From Humulus lupulus (lineage: Eukaryota > Streptophyta > Magnoliopsida > Rosales > Cannabaceae): 64,000 nucleotides of DNA. This document shows positions 45,928 through 56,788 of this stretch, piece by piece. The notes beneath the pieces were generated by a model that saw nothing but the letters and a program-made list of their open reading frames with translations, was not told the DNA's origin and made no database searches. The position numbers were made by a program, and so were the translations under genes. Location of the stretch: NCBI RefSeq assembly GCF_963169125.1, contig NC_084795.1:259465042-259529041 (forward strand), read 5' to 3'. How positions within the stretch are numbered: position 1 is the stretch's first letter; each line of letters begins with the position of its first letter.

Positions 45928-48326
45928 TGTAACGACCCAAAATCGCTAATAAGGCTTAAGGGCCTTGATTAGTGTGCCAGGAGGGCATGTTGGGATTTAT
46001 GTGTGATGTTTATGAGTTAAATGCATGTTTATGATTTAAAGCGTGTTTTATGATTATTTGACTATTTGAGATGCATGACTATGTGTATTAGTATGCATAT
46101 AGGCCATGATTGTGTTAGAAGGGCATAATTGTAATTTTGGCCATTTTGGGCATAACTGTATTGATATGTGATGATTTTTGAGACCACAGTGGTATGTGGG
46201 TGTATCCGTGATTTGTGACTCGAGACGATCCCAGAGAGCAGGTTAGCGGAAAAGTCATGGCGGGAATTTATACCCGGCTCGGGGCGAGCCTGGGGGTATA
46301 AGCAGGAGTTTAGAGAATAAATTGAGATTAATTTTGATGATGGGGAATACTTATTTGGTGATTTATCAGGTGTTGGAAAGCAACGAGAAAATATTAGAGA
46401 CACTTGAGGATTAGCGGGAATTGGGTAAAATGACTAAAATGGCCCTACTTGGACAAAAAGGGTTTGGAATTAATAGGGAGAGCATTTTGGTCAATTGGCT
46501 TTTAGAGATTGATTTATGAGGCTTTATATGCTTAGTGGGATTGGTAGAGAGAGTGAATGGCTGTGGAAAAGAAAGAAAAAGGAAGAAAAGAAAAGAAAGA
46601 AAAACATAGGGTTTTCCAAAGGGGCGGTTTGTGCATTCTTGCACCATTCCTCTCCATTTTTCTTGGGGCAAAGCTCAGTGGAGAGCTAGGATAGGCTGAG
46701 CATCAAGGATCTTAAGGTTATACTTGAAGATTTGGCAAGGATTAGCATGAACACATCAACTTTTGAGGTAAGTTTTTAGAGATTTCAGTTTTAAGGGTTT
46801 GGCTGCTTTGAGCTGTGTTTTGAGCTGAGTTGATGGGAACTTTAGGGAATTTCTGGGCAAGCTTTGAGGAAGAGCAAGCTAAGGAGGTCTAGGAAATGAA
46901 TAAAGGTCGAAATTGCATCAACGATATGAACTCTAAGCCTTTAACTTTGTTGTTTGACTGAATTTCTGAGTTTAGGGTTGATCATGGTGAATTTTGAGAT
47001 TTGGGTTGAATGTGCTTGGGTTTTGAGGATTTGTGATGCTTGGGATGAGTGGAGAGTGTTTATAAGCTTGATTTTGAGTTTGGTAAAGATTTGGGGAAGT
47101 TTGGGTTGAGATTGGCTCAAAGAAATCGCAGAAAAAGAAGTCGGGGCTTGCCTGGCTGCAACTAGCGCTACAGCGCTAGTTAGTGGGCGCTGTAGCGCTA
47201 GGCCCTGTTTCTTGGGGGTGTGGTTCTGCTTGTAGCGCTACAGCGCCCTCTTTAGAGCGCTGTAGCGCTGCACTGTTCACAGAAAGGGATTTTTGGGCTT
47301 TTGTTGAGGGATTTTGACCTAGGGTTCGGGGCTCGATTCCATCACTTTGTTTTGGGGATCTAGGACTTCCCGGGGGCTCGGGATTGGTCCCGAGGCTAGG
47401 TTTTCGGACTTGGAGTTCGGTGTTGACTTTGACCTATGACTATGTTTAGGTGTGCGCTAAGGCTCAAGGAGTCAAGTGTTGAAAGCTATCGAATTGAAAG
47501 GTAAGAAAACTATAACACCCGTAGGATAGGGCATGGGCCCATAGTGTGATTGCGGGGCACGACCCTATATTGCATTACATGTTAGGGTGCAGACTTGATT
47601 GAATTGATATATGTTCAAATGTTATTTGAGTTAGACTATCTGTGATTTTAGTCGAATGATACGGCGAGGAGCCGAGAACGGCGAAAGGCCGAGAACGGCA
47701 GAGGGGCCGGAAGTACCACATAGCATGTGGAGTGCTTGTAGTCAGGTTAGGACCCATGGATACATGTGATATCCTTACGGCGGAGACCGAGACCCCAGGC
47801 TTTGGTAAGGCTTCTGGGGCGGCATGGCTGGGTTGCTTAAGTCAAATGGTTGACCTGTTTATCTGTGGACTATCTGATATGATTAACTGTATAATTTGCA
47901 TATGTTATGAACTGCTTGAGTTTTCTTGCTGGGCTTCGGCTCACGGGTGCTCTGTGTTGCAGGTAAGGGCATAGATTGAGTCAACCAGCCATGAGTACAG
48001 AGAGCGTGAAGCGACGCGTACATGTTCGGCCTGCCCGACTGCTTTGGTTGGGGGTTTATTCGAGAAATGGCTGTAATAATCTATGATTTTTATAACTAAT
48101 CAACTGTAAACTGATTTTAAGATGTAAATAGTTTTCAAACCTTATTTTGGGATCCCAAATGTTTAATACTAGAAGTTTTAATGAAACTACGCATTTTCAA
48201 AGATTACAGCCTTAAACTTTTGATTAGTCACACTTTCGTTTTAAAAACCTCGGTTAGCGAGTTCTTTGCACACTGTTTTATCTTAAAACTCACTTGGTAA
48301 CGGCTCTAAGGAAGTAGGGCGTTACA
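45928..48326 (+). repeat. E3 3' LTR
   Basis: TGTAACGACCC to GGGCGTTACA, 2399 bp, followed by TSD GTCAC. The AGCGCT island is at about 47158-47265. Compared with the 5' LTR it lacks about 16 bp at about 47463, between two GCTC repeats, which looks like a microhomology deletion. Confidence 0.93.
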
Positions 48327-48331
48327 GTCAC

Positions 48332-48533
48332 CCTAAGGCTCGCTACATGGTCACTAAGGGTCACCTTAAGGCTCGCTACGCCTAAGTTCAGCCATGTACT
48401 CAAGATGGCGGATACAGGCCTGCCTTAAGGAGTCATAGTCCTGGTAAGGGTTTTCCTCAGGGGACTCTGAGTCTGAGGACAGGTCAATAAATTCAACCCC
48501 CGGAGGTATGTCGGACGGGCCGTCACTGGCCAT
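48332..48533 (-). pseudogene. E2 antisense gene, N-terminal exon, stranded beyond E3
   Basis: On the minus strand, ATG 48533-48531 opens 'MASDGPSDIPPGVEFIDL' and continues acidic and Tyr-rich to 'EYMAELRRSEP'. It then meets TAA inside a roughly 33-bp direct duplication (units starting 'TAGCGAGCCTTA'). After removal of E3 and one TSD copy it abuts the exon at 24048 ('VTLLKLQRELQFMDG'), out of frame, so the duplication may have broken the gene or the join may originally have been spliced. Start choice: first ATG of an otherwise protein-like frame. E4 lacks this exon. Confidence 0.5.
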
Positions 48534-48636
48534 GAGACCTCATCCCGAAAGCAAAAAGGGGTTCACGTGTAAATGAGGGGATGGCTACAAAACACAAAGG
48601 AATAGGCTTAATACCTCTAGATGCAAACGCCCTGAA

Positions 48637-50964
48637 TGTTAGGAACGAGTTTCCTAAAACGCAGCGGAAAGGTGGTGTGGTTGGCCCAGTGTACAACAAA
48701 AATTTTGTAACATATTTAAACTACCTTTAAATATGCGGATCCATTAATATACATACATTAATCATAAGCAAGATAGTGATAGAAATCATACCTCTTTAAG
48801 CCTATCAAGTGTCATTGCTATCTTCTCGTATTTAGAACGATCTTCCTATCCAAGCCGCTCCACGTACTCACACCAAGATCTTCCAAAGCGTTCTCTACAC
48901 CTCAAGAAATGTGTGGGCACTTAGAGAATGAATGATAGTTTATTTGTGATTCTACTTGATGTACTCAACACATGAGATCAAGAGAATAGGCCTCAGAATG
49001 GGTTCTTTATTTTCAGGGAGAGAAAACTATTGTTCTATTTTCACAGAGCGAAATTGTCAGAGTAGTCTCACTCTCTTTTCTCTTTTCTTATCTGAATAAT
49101 TTTCTGATCAATCATACTTAACAGAAAAAATTCAAAACTTAAAAATTAAATCTGTTACCATTTTACAATTTAATTTTTAATTAATTAATTATTCCATTAA
49201 TGAAAAAATCCAAAAAAAAACAATTTTTGAATTATACATTAATTAATTAATTAAACAAATAAAATTGAAAACCCCATCCCTGAAAAAATACTGCTCTACA
49301 CGCCACACACAGTCTATACACAGTCTATGGACTGTGTGTGAACGTGTAGCTTCCTAATTTCTAGGGATATTAGTTTTTCAAATTTTATTTAATTATTTAT
49401 TCAAATTTCTTTGTCAGATAAGATCTAACAACCTGATAGCTAATTCAAATTTGAATTCAAATTAACTATCTTTTTAATTAATTATCAAATATAATTAATT
49501 ATTTGAATAAATATCAATCTTTTAAATTCAAATCCAATTTGAACTTATCAGATTAGCATCTCCCACTCAAATAAAGATACTTAATTAATTCTACTAATTA
49601 ATTAAACCCAAATTTTCGAAATTAAATATTTAATTTATTATAATTTCAAAAAATTATAATTAATTAATTATTTAATTAAATTTCGAAAATTAATTTAATT
49701 ATTTAATATAATTTCGAAAATTATATAATAATTAAATATTAATTAATTTTGTTAACTACAACTAATTTGTAATTAATTAATTAATCACTATTATCATATA
49801 ACTGCATATTTGGCCTGAAGAACAAATTTCTTCTTAAATATGTCTTTAAACTATTTTCCCTTCATATCAACTCTTACCTTGAACAGTGTTGATAGAGCCG
49901 CTATGGGGACCTATGGACCTATAATTCCAAGCTCCAATAAATTTAAGATTATTAATTAAACTCTTTAATTAAATAGTCTTAATTTATTAATCTCATGATT
50001 ATTCCACTATAAATATGAGACTGCACTCTTGTAATTATAGACATTTCATTTACTGAGTACTTTATAATCATAAAGCGTCCATTGATTTAATCATTGCATA
50101 CAACTTGACCCTCTAATAATAGTTCATAATTAATCGAGAATAAAATTATCATTTTACCCTTTTAATTATCTCTTGTTTCCTTAAGTACCATTGACTCTAC
50201 TAGTGAAGGTTAATTCATAACTAAATTATGAATTTGAGCTCAATAACCTTTCAGTCCCAAAAGTCAACCCTTAAGAGAACCATCATTCAATCTCTTGCGA
50301 GAAGGTATAGATTCCATATCTGTATACTATGTCCCCAGCCATCTATATTAATGAGTTCCCAAAACAAAAGTTTTTAGCCTGATCATTCTGACAGACCCTA
50401 ACAAGTGAATCAAAGAACTCATATAACATAAACAGGAGTTCATAGTAACCTCGGGATTAAGATCTATTTGTATATGATCATCAGTTGATATATTTAATTA
50501 ATACTTCGAATCGGTATTTAACTAAGTATTAATAAACATATCTGGTCCAGTTCTATATATTCTCTAATATATAAAGCACCTCCACTAAAGTGTCCTACCA
50601 CACTAGTGATCCGGATCTAGATCACATGTATTCATAATACTAGTGGACCGTACTTGCAGTAATTAATCTAAAGATTCCATAACTTTATCTTACTGCGAAC
50701 TATTCAAGTTCATTTATCTCAAACACAATCATCTCGTACTAATACGTGTTTGAGATTACATACATGAACTTAGGAATTTTCCTGATATTTACATAATATT
50801 ATCATAGAATAATATAGTCCATAGAATATATGCATAACAAATTCAATTTATTTATTTATTTCATAAAAACAATGTCTACTACATATGCTTTCAGGGCACA
50901 TCTCCAACAATCTCCCACTTGCCCTAAAGCAAATGATGCATCTCTCTCATTCCTATATTTCTTA
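48637..50964 (-). mobile_element. Reversed Copia 3' LTR plus about 55 bp of interior, in E2
   Basis: On the minus strand the LTR begins TGTTGGAGATGTGCCC (50909 leftwards) and ends TCGTTCCTAACA at 48637. These ends are typical of a widespread plant Copia LTR type (Angela/Tork/SIRE-like, recognised from memory). Just before it on that strand is the PPT 'GGGCAAGTGGGAGAT' and a little interior to about 50961. The 5' LTR and the rest of the element are missing and there is no TSD pair, so a deletion removed the remainder. It is very AT-rich with TTAATTAA runs (about 49180-49780). Confidence 0.8.
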
Positions 50965-50990
50965 CAAGAGCACCTAAAGGTCCTCTCCTA

Positions 50991-51004
50991 GACTGGGGGA
51001 CAAG
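50991..51004 (+). other. E2 3' polypurine tract
   Basis: GACTGGGGGACAAG directly precedes the 3' LTR TGTGGATG. The preceding 'acaagagcacctaaagg' matches E4 upstream of its own PPT. Confidence 0.78.
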
Positions 51005-52289
51005 TGTGGATGCTCAATATTCCACGCCCTTAAAAGACTAAAAGTGTATGCTCAGGTCCCATAAAACATCCAAAAATATGGCTGAGTTAGGGTGACCCCG
51101 AGCCACTATCGCCTCTCATGCGGCAGCCCAGATGGCCTCGCGCCCCTAAGTGCCTCGCGCACCAGCGCCTCGCGAGGCCCTTCCACTTCGCGTGCCAGCA
51201 TCAGGCGAGGCCGCCCACAACGCTTCGCACGCCAGCATCTCGCGAGGCCACCTCCGCCTCGCGCGCCCAGCATCAGGCGAGGCCACCTCCGCCTCGCGCG
51301 CCAAGCATCAGGCGAGGCCACCTCCGCCTCGCGCGCCAAGCATCAGGCGAGGCCACCTCTGCCTCATGCGCCAAGCATCAGGTGAGGCCACCTCTGCCTC
51401 GCGCGCCCAGCATCAGGTGAGGCCGCCTCCGCCTCGCGCACCCAACATCAGGCGAGGCCACCTCCGCCTCGCGCGCCAAGCATCAGGCGAGGTCGCCTCC
51501 GCCTTGCGCGCCCAGCATCAGACGAGGCCACCTCCGCCTCACGCGTCAAGCACTCGCCTCGTGTCTCATTCACCTAAGCACCTCTGGAGCTACGCCTCCA
51601 AGGGCCTTGCGAGATATGGCCATGTCTCGCCTCGCCACGGCCGTGCCATGAGGGCCTCGCGAGAGACCATCTCGCACCCTTCACTTCGAGATGGCATCTC
51701 CTACGGAGACCTATGGAAACCCCACCATCTAGGAGTGAAAGCTCAAGTATGATTCAGAGAGGTCATGCTAGTACAATCTTGTACGAGGTACGACTTTTAA
51801 GACCCCGTACGCCTGACCATAGCACTCATGCTAGACAAGTAGTTGGAGCACAAGGAGAGAGGACATGGCCTGCATGCTCCCAACCAGGTGTCAGAGTCGA
51901 CACCACTACCACCTGCACCACTCCTCTGACATTCATACGGTCAAGTGGTGGAGACATCCTCCTGGCACCTGCCCATGTACTGGTTGCAACACCACTACCT
52001 CTGAAACCACTCTCCTGACAGTGTACTTATGTACTGCCTGGTCCCCTGGACCACAGTGTATCTAAGGCCATTAGAGCCCACTATATAATAAACCCTAATT
52101 CCACATGGAAGGGGGTTGGAAAATTTATTGTAGCAAGTGCACCATAGTGAATGAAAAACTGATTTTACCATTGTTTTTCTGCAATTGTTCTTAGAGTTGA
52201 TTCTTAAATTTCTAAGGCTTTTCTATTGATAATCTTTATCTTGCAATTCTTTCCAACTTAACTTAGTTGACGAGTTCTCACCGTCAACA
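51005..52289 (+). repeat. E2 3' LTR
   Basis: TGTGGATGCTCA to CACCGTCAACA, 1285 bp, followed by TSD ATAGG. The 35-bp minisatellite lies at about 51165-51560 (unit starts 51271, 51306, 51341). Open frames inside it are compositional. Confidence 0.93.
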
Positions 52290-53009
52290 ATAGGATTCCT
52301 AACCAGTGTGGTAGATACCACTCAGGTAATGCCAGTGGGACCAGAAAGGACTAGATTAGTTTGTGAGTTCCTGTATGTGTTTCCAGAGGATTTACTGGGG
52401 TTACCGCCAGACAGAGAGATAGAGTTTGTTATTGAACTAGCACCAGGGACAGAGCCAGTGTCTAGGGCACCGTACCGAATGGCCCAGCAGAGTTGAAGGA
52501 ACTGAAGGTACAATTACACGAGTTGTTAGACTTGGGTTTTATTAGACTCAGTTTCTCTCCATGGAGTGCACCAGTCCTATTTGTAAAGAAAAGGGACGAT
52601 TCTCTAAGGATGTGTATTGATTACAAGGAACTGAACAAGTTAACTATTAAGAACAAGTATCCTCTGCCAATGATAGATGATCTGTTTGATTAGTTTTAGG
52701 GTAAGGCGGTGTTCTCGAAGATAGATCTTTGATCTGGTTATCACCAGTTGAGGTTCAAGGAAAATGATATACCAAAGGCTGGTTTTCACACTAGATACGA
52801 GCATTATGAGTTTCTAGTAAGGTCTTTTGGTTTGACTAATGCCCTAGCAACTTTTATGGATCTGATGAACATGGTGTTCAAAGACTATCTGGATTGGTTT
52901 GTGATCGTCTCCATTTACAATATTCTAGTTTATTCTCAGTCAGAGGAAGAGCATGAGCAGTATCTCAGGCTGGTGCTATAGAGAATGAGAGAGCACAGAC
53001 TATATGCGT
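52290..53009 (+). pseudogene. E1 reverse transcriptase, first part
   Basis: Continues the E1 pol frame from 11277. It contains 'FPEDLLGLPPDREIEF', '[20 protein letters not shown]', '[18 protein letters not shown]', a degraded '[12 protein letters not shown]' block and '[15 protein letters not shown]'. The catalytic box, normally F(I/V)DD, reads S-I-Y-N (about 52911-52920), so both aspartates are lost. Stops occur near 52495, 52689, 52696, 52728 and 52978. It is cut at 53009 by a reversed solo LTR and continues at 55268. Confidence 0.88.
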
Positions 53010-55267
53010 TGTAACACCCTACTTCCTTAGAGTCGTTACTAAGTGAGTTTAAAACGTGCATTTAACTCGCTAATCAAGGTTTTAAGACAAAAGTGTAACT
53101 AAACCACAAACAGAGTCATAAACTTGGAAAATAATTCCATTTATTGAAAAACATAAAGCGTTTAACATTTGGGATCCCAAAATACGGTTTAGAAATATTT
53201 ACAACTCAAAAATATAACTGAAGTTGGCTAAACAGCAAAATCTAGGTTTAGTACAATCATCTCCCAAAATACCCCTGGGCGTGGCAACCAGGCAGGCCAA
53301 ACATGTACGCGCCGCTTCACACTCTCCGTACTCATGGTTGGTCGACTTTCCCCTTGCCCTTACCTGCACCACAGAGCACCCGTGAGCCGAAGCCCAGCAA
53401 GAAAACCCTCACAAGCAGATAACATATGCATATTACACACTTAACATATAAATAATCCATCACTAGGCTAATCACATACGGCCATGCCGTCTCAGGCGCT
53501 TTACAGGCCCTGGGTTCGCGGTCTACACTGTGAGCATATCACAGGTATCCTTTAGGGTCTTGCTCGGGCAACTCGCACTCCGCATGCTAAATGCTGCTTC
53601 TGGCCTATCACAGGTATCCTTTAGGGTCTCGCTCGGGCAACTCGCACTCCGCATGCTAAATGCTGCTTCTGGCCCCTTGCCGTTCTCGGCCTTGCTGCTC
53701 TCGGCCTTCGCCGTTCCCAGCCTTCTCCGTTCTCGGCCCTCACCATTCCCGGCTCTTGGCGTTCATTCACATATACGAACACATAGCATAATTAAACATA
53801 TACTTAAACATGAATAAACTCTATCAAAGGGGCTACGCACTGCAACACAATCATATAAGGTCGTGCCCTGCAACACAAGCTCTACGGGTACAAAAGTTTT
53901 CTTACCTGTGTCCCGAGCTTCCAAGCACCGATGTCTCGAGCACAGTCCCTTAGTCTGAGCCTCATTGAAACCCTAGTCACAACACACCAAAAATACCCAT
54001 CCTTCAAATTCTAACTCATTAAATAACTTTGGGTCATAATTCTAGTGTCTGGGACCTTGAATTCTATCAATCTGGGTGATAAAATCCATCTCGGAGCCTT
54101 AACCTTTGGATTTCCAAGCCTAAAACCTCTTAAATGACCAAAAATGCACTAATAGTTGTGGCCCCATGAGGCCATGCCGCGGCCCGCCCCCAAACAGAGA
54201 CCAACCCCAAAACAGGGCAGGCGCACCGCGACACAAGCAAGGGCATGTCGCGACCCGCCCTTCTTCCTGTCCATCAAAATGCTTCAGAGGGTCGCGGCTC
54301 AACAAGCACAATGCCGCGGCCCGACCCTTTGAACCCAGAGAAATCCTCCATTTTTGCCATGAAAACCCATCCAATTAACCCCAAAATCTACCCAACAACT
54401 CAAGCTAACCATCACAGAAGTTATATCATGCACTCAGCAACAAAACCTAACAAGAATTCTAGTTCAAAACCTCCTCAAACTCAAAGATGATTCTTCATCC
54501 AACTCACATGCAACACTTTAGAATATTAGTAGAAAACCAATGTAATTCATCAAGTTAAAGACTTTCCTTTGCTTAATTAAATCTTTGAGCTAATCTTCTA
54601 AGTTCCAAGCTTCAATCCCCCCATGCTCCAGCCTTGAATTCTGAGTTTCCTAGCTTAATCTCCTCAAAGTTTCCCTTAGTATGGTTTAGAGAAAGAGAGA
54701 GAGAGAGAAAATAAGAAGTTTGGGTCAGTTTCTCTAAGTTTCTGAACACTTCTCTAATTTTGTTTTATTTAACTCAAGTTTCTAAGGTTATGTCAAAGCT
54801 CGGGGTACCAAAAACGTCGCCGAGGGAAAAATGGTAAATTTTCCCAATTTTCCCTCCTAAACATTCTAACCTCAAATATATCTCCAAATATTTATTTCCA
54901 TTACCCGATAACCCCATAAAACGTCTAATACCCAAAATACCCCTCGACTTGCCCTGAGTCAGATTTTTGACCCCGTTGTGACTTTCTGGCTAACAGCTCC
55001 CTAGGACTGTCCCAGATCGTGCAACATAGATATATCACAAGTATATCACAATTATTACAATTATCACATTTATGCCCTCAATGGGCTAAAATTACAAACA
55101 AGCCCCCAATAACCAAACAAGACCCACATGCATATTTAATTCACCCAAACATGCATTTCTAACCACATATTCACACAATTTCTCATATTATAACAATAAA
55201 TCACTTATTTCCCTCCAGGCACGCTAATCAAGGCCCTAAGCCTTATTAGCAACTTCGGGTCGTTACA
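53010..55267 (-). mobile_element. Reversed solo LTR, chromovirus-type, in E1; TSD TGCGT
   Basis: It starts TGTAACACCC and ends GGGTCGTTACA (reverse complement of the usual ends), with perfect TGCGT at 53005-53009 and 55268-55272. Two direct copies of a roughly 85-bp segment lie at about 53535-53670 ('cacaggtatcctttagggtc'), followed by 'ccgttctcggcc' words. A CCGCGG-type GC island is at about 54165-54330. Confidence 0.92.
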
Positions 55268-55640
55268 TGCGTAGTTCAAGAAGTGTGAGTTCTGGCTACC
55301 CCATGTGACTTTCCTTGGTCACATTGTCAGTAGGGATGGGATCAAGGTGGACCCAGCTAAGATTGAGGCATTTGGAGATTGGCCAAGGCCAAGGAACGCC
55401 TAAGAGATCAGGATTTTCCTTTGATTGGCAGGTTATTACAGGCGTTTTGTGGAAGGGTTCTTGAGGATTGCTACCCCACTAACGGAACTAACACACTAAA
55501 ACCAGAAGTTTGCGTGGTCATATAGGTGTGAGAACAACTTCCAGTAGTTGAAGCGACAAATTATTATAGCTCTAGTACTGATTCTTCCAACAGATTAGGA
55601 GAATTTTGTAGTGTACTATGATCACTCGAGATAGGTTTGG
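55268..55640 (+). pseudogene. E1 RT C-terminus and start of RNase H, then deletion junction
   Basis: Resumes after the solo LTR with '[20 protein letters not shown]', '[16 protein letters not shown]' and 'LAGYYRRFVEGF', the thumb/connection region, then the beginning of RNase H ('NFVVYYD'). Several stops are present. Near 55640-55650 it jumps into LTR sequence ('aaatcaagggcgg', equivalent to 5' LTR about 8395-8415). The rest of RNase H, integrase, PPT and the left part of the 3' LTR are gone. Confidence 0.85.
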
Positions 55641-55644
55641 GTTG

Positions 55645-56455
55645 TGTTCTTATAAATCAAGGGCGGCAATAGTGTGCAGAGCACAGGTTGATATGGTTAG
55701 GCCTAATCAGGAGCGTGATATACGCTTGACCGACCCTATGGTCATTTGGAAAATAAAGCGCCAAGTACGTTGGGCCAGCTCTAAGGCTAATTATATAAAG
55801 GATAGGGCAATGGGTACTGTGGTGACTCTATAGTCCCATGTCCTAGGTCAATGTGCCTCGGTTTATTAGTCATTTGTTTAGGGCAGATGCCTCGGGGTGA
55901 CTCTATGGTCACATATTTAGGGCAATGGACCCTGGTGTGACATTGTAGTCACTTATCTTATATAGAATACATGCATGAGTAGGGTTATTACTGCTAGGCA
56001 TGCCTATTATGATTATGTAATATGTTATTAACTGCTTATGAGCTTGTTTAAGTTTTCTTGCTGAGCCTCTGCTCACGGGTGCTTTGTGGTGCAGGTGAGC
56101 GGAAAGGGAAGCTGGACCAGCCATGAGTTGGAGAGCTTCGGTGGCGACGTGTACATATGCAGCTGCGACCACCACGATAGGGGTTTCTCAGAGGAACTAG
56201 GGTCAAACCCTATTTTTTCTCTTAGCTCGCCTGGTTGTAACCTTTGAATTGTAATTATCCTTTTAAATGTTAATTTGGGATCCCATGTATGGAATTAAAT
56301 TTTTTAATGAAATGGTTAGTCCTTTTGACCAAATTTTTTAACCACAAATTGTTAATCATGCTTAGTTACACGTTTATGGTCAAAGGACTTGTTTAGAGAG
56401 TCTAGCACCATTTAAAATACACAATGTAACAGTCTTGGCTATCCAGGGCTTTACA
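55645..56455 (+). repeat. E1 3' LTR, left part deleted
   Basis: Aligns with 5' LTR about 8395-9218, including the GGGATCCCATG landmark and the 'acagtcttggctatccaggg' end, with many substitutions. Sequence equivalent to 6776 to about 8390 is absent. It ends GCTTTACA and is followed by ATGAG. Confidence 0.85.
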
Positions 56456-56788
56456 ATGAGAGCAAGGAAAAGGGAAAGGCTTCCCCACTCAATCGACATC
56501 CAAAAGGAAGTATCTGGGGTCCTCAAGTGGAAAGAAAAGAGGAAGACAAGCAAGTTAAAAAATAGGCGGAGAGCCCACTAATCAAATATAGTGAATAAAA
56601 GAACTTAGAAGAGAAAGGCTTGAAAGAGAAAAGGATGAAGAAGAAGAACTAGAAAATAGAGAAGGAAGAGAAGAAGTAAAGGTTGATGCAAATGTCGAGG
56701 CAAGAAAGGATAGTGACGCTCATTCTAATGAACAAGTTTTTCAATTTGGGGCTTCAGAGACTGGCCCAAAAAAGTCTCCAAAGTCGCC

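Larger units (their letters stand above)
24049..48326 (+). mobile_element. E3: chromovirus-derived, probably non-autonomous LTR element
   Basis: LTR ends are TGTAACGACCC and GGGCGTTACA, with perfect TSD GTCAC (24044-24048 and 48327-48331). The order is 5' LTR (split by a reversed LTR), Met PBS, about 4.6 kb of interior without coding capacity (split by E4), PPT, 3' LTR. The last interior bases, 'aatttcgaggacgaaattt' then a purine run, are the usual 3' end of Tekay/Del-type chromoviruses. The LTRs are similar (about a dozen differences in their first 520 bp by eye), so the empty interior is unlikely to be just age. Confidence 0.9.
11278..52289 (+). mobile_element. E2: Tat-lineage Ty3/gypsy element, split by nested insertions
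   Basis: Its LTRs are 11278-12585 and 51005-52289, and the perfect TSD ATAGG occurs at 11273-11277 and 52290-52294. Sense gag-pol occupies 12653-18504. An antisense extra gene lies on the minus strand from 48533 leftwards to 19503, and the 3' PPT is at about 50991-51004. Inside it are a solo LTR (20359-22687), E3 (24049-48326) and a reversed Copia fragment (48637-50964). Two RNase H domains in pol plus an antisense ORF between pol and the 3' LTR are hallmarks of the plant Tat clade. Confidence 0.93.
6776..56455 (+). mobile_element. E1: chromovirus-like Ty3/gypsy element, split by nested insertions
   Basis: Outer LTR ends are TGTAAC (6776) and TTACA (56455), and the flanking 5-mers are ACGAG and ATGAG (one mismatch). 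The order is 5' LTR, initiator-Met PBS, gag remnant, protease, RT fragments, then a 3' LTR missing its left part. Element E2 (11278-52289) and a reversed solo LTR (53010-55267) lie inside it. The internal DNA is on the + strand, has many stops, and lacks integrase and any chromodomain. The chromovirus assignment rests on PBS, gag/protease wording and LTR type. Confidence 0.85.

Noticed and set aside
48332..48640. Host gene exon in the gap between E3 and the Copia fragment
   Set aside because: Position inside E2, continuity with the antisense gene at 24048 and lack of other exons make an element-encoded origin more likely.
53010..55267. A full non-autonomous element (TRIM/LARD) instead of a solo LTR
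   Set aside because: No second LTR copy, PBS or PPT inside; length and ends match a single LTR of the chromovirus type in reverse.
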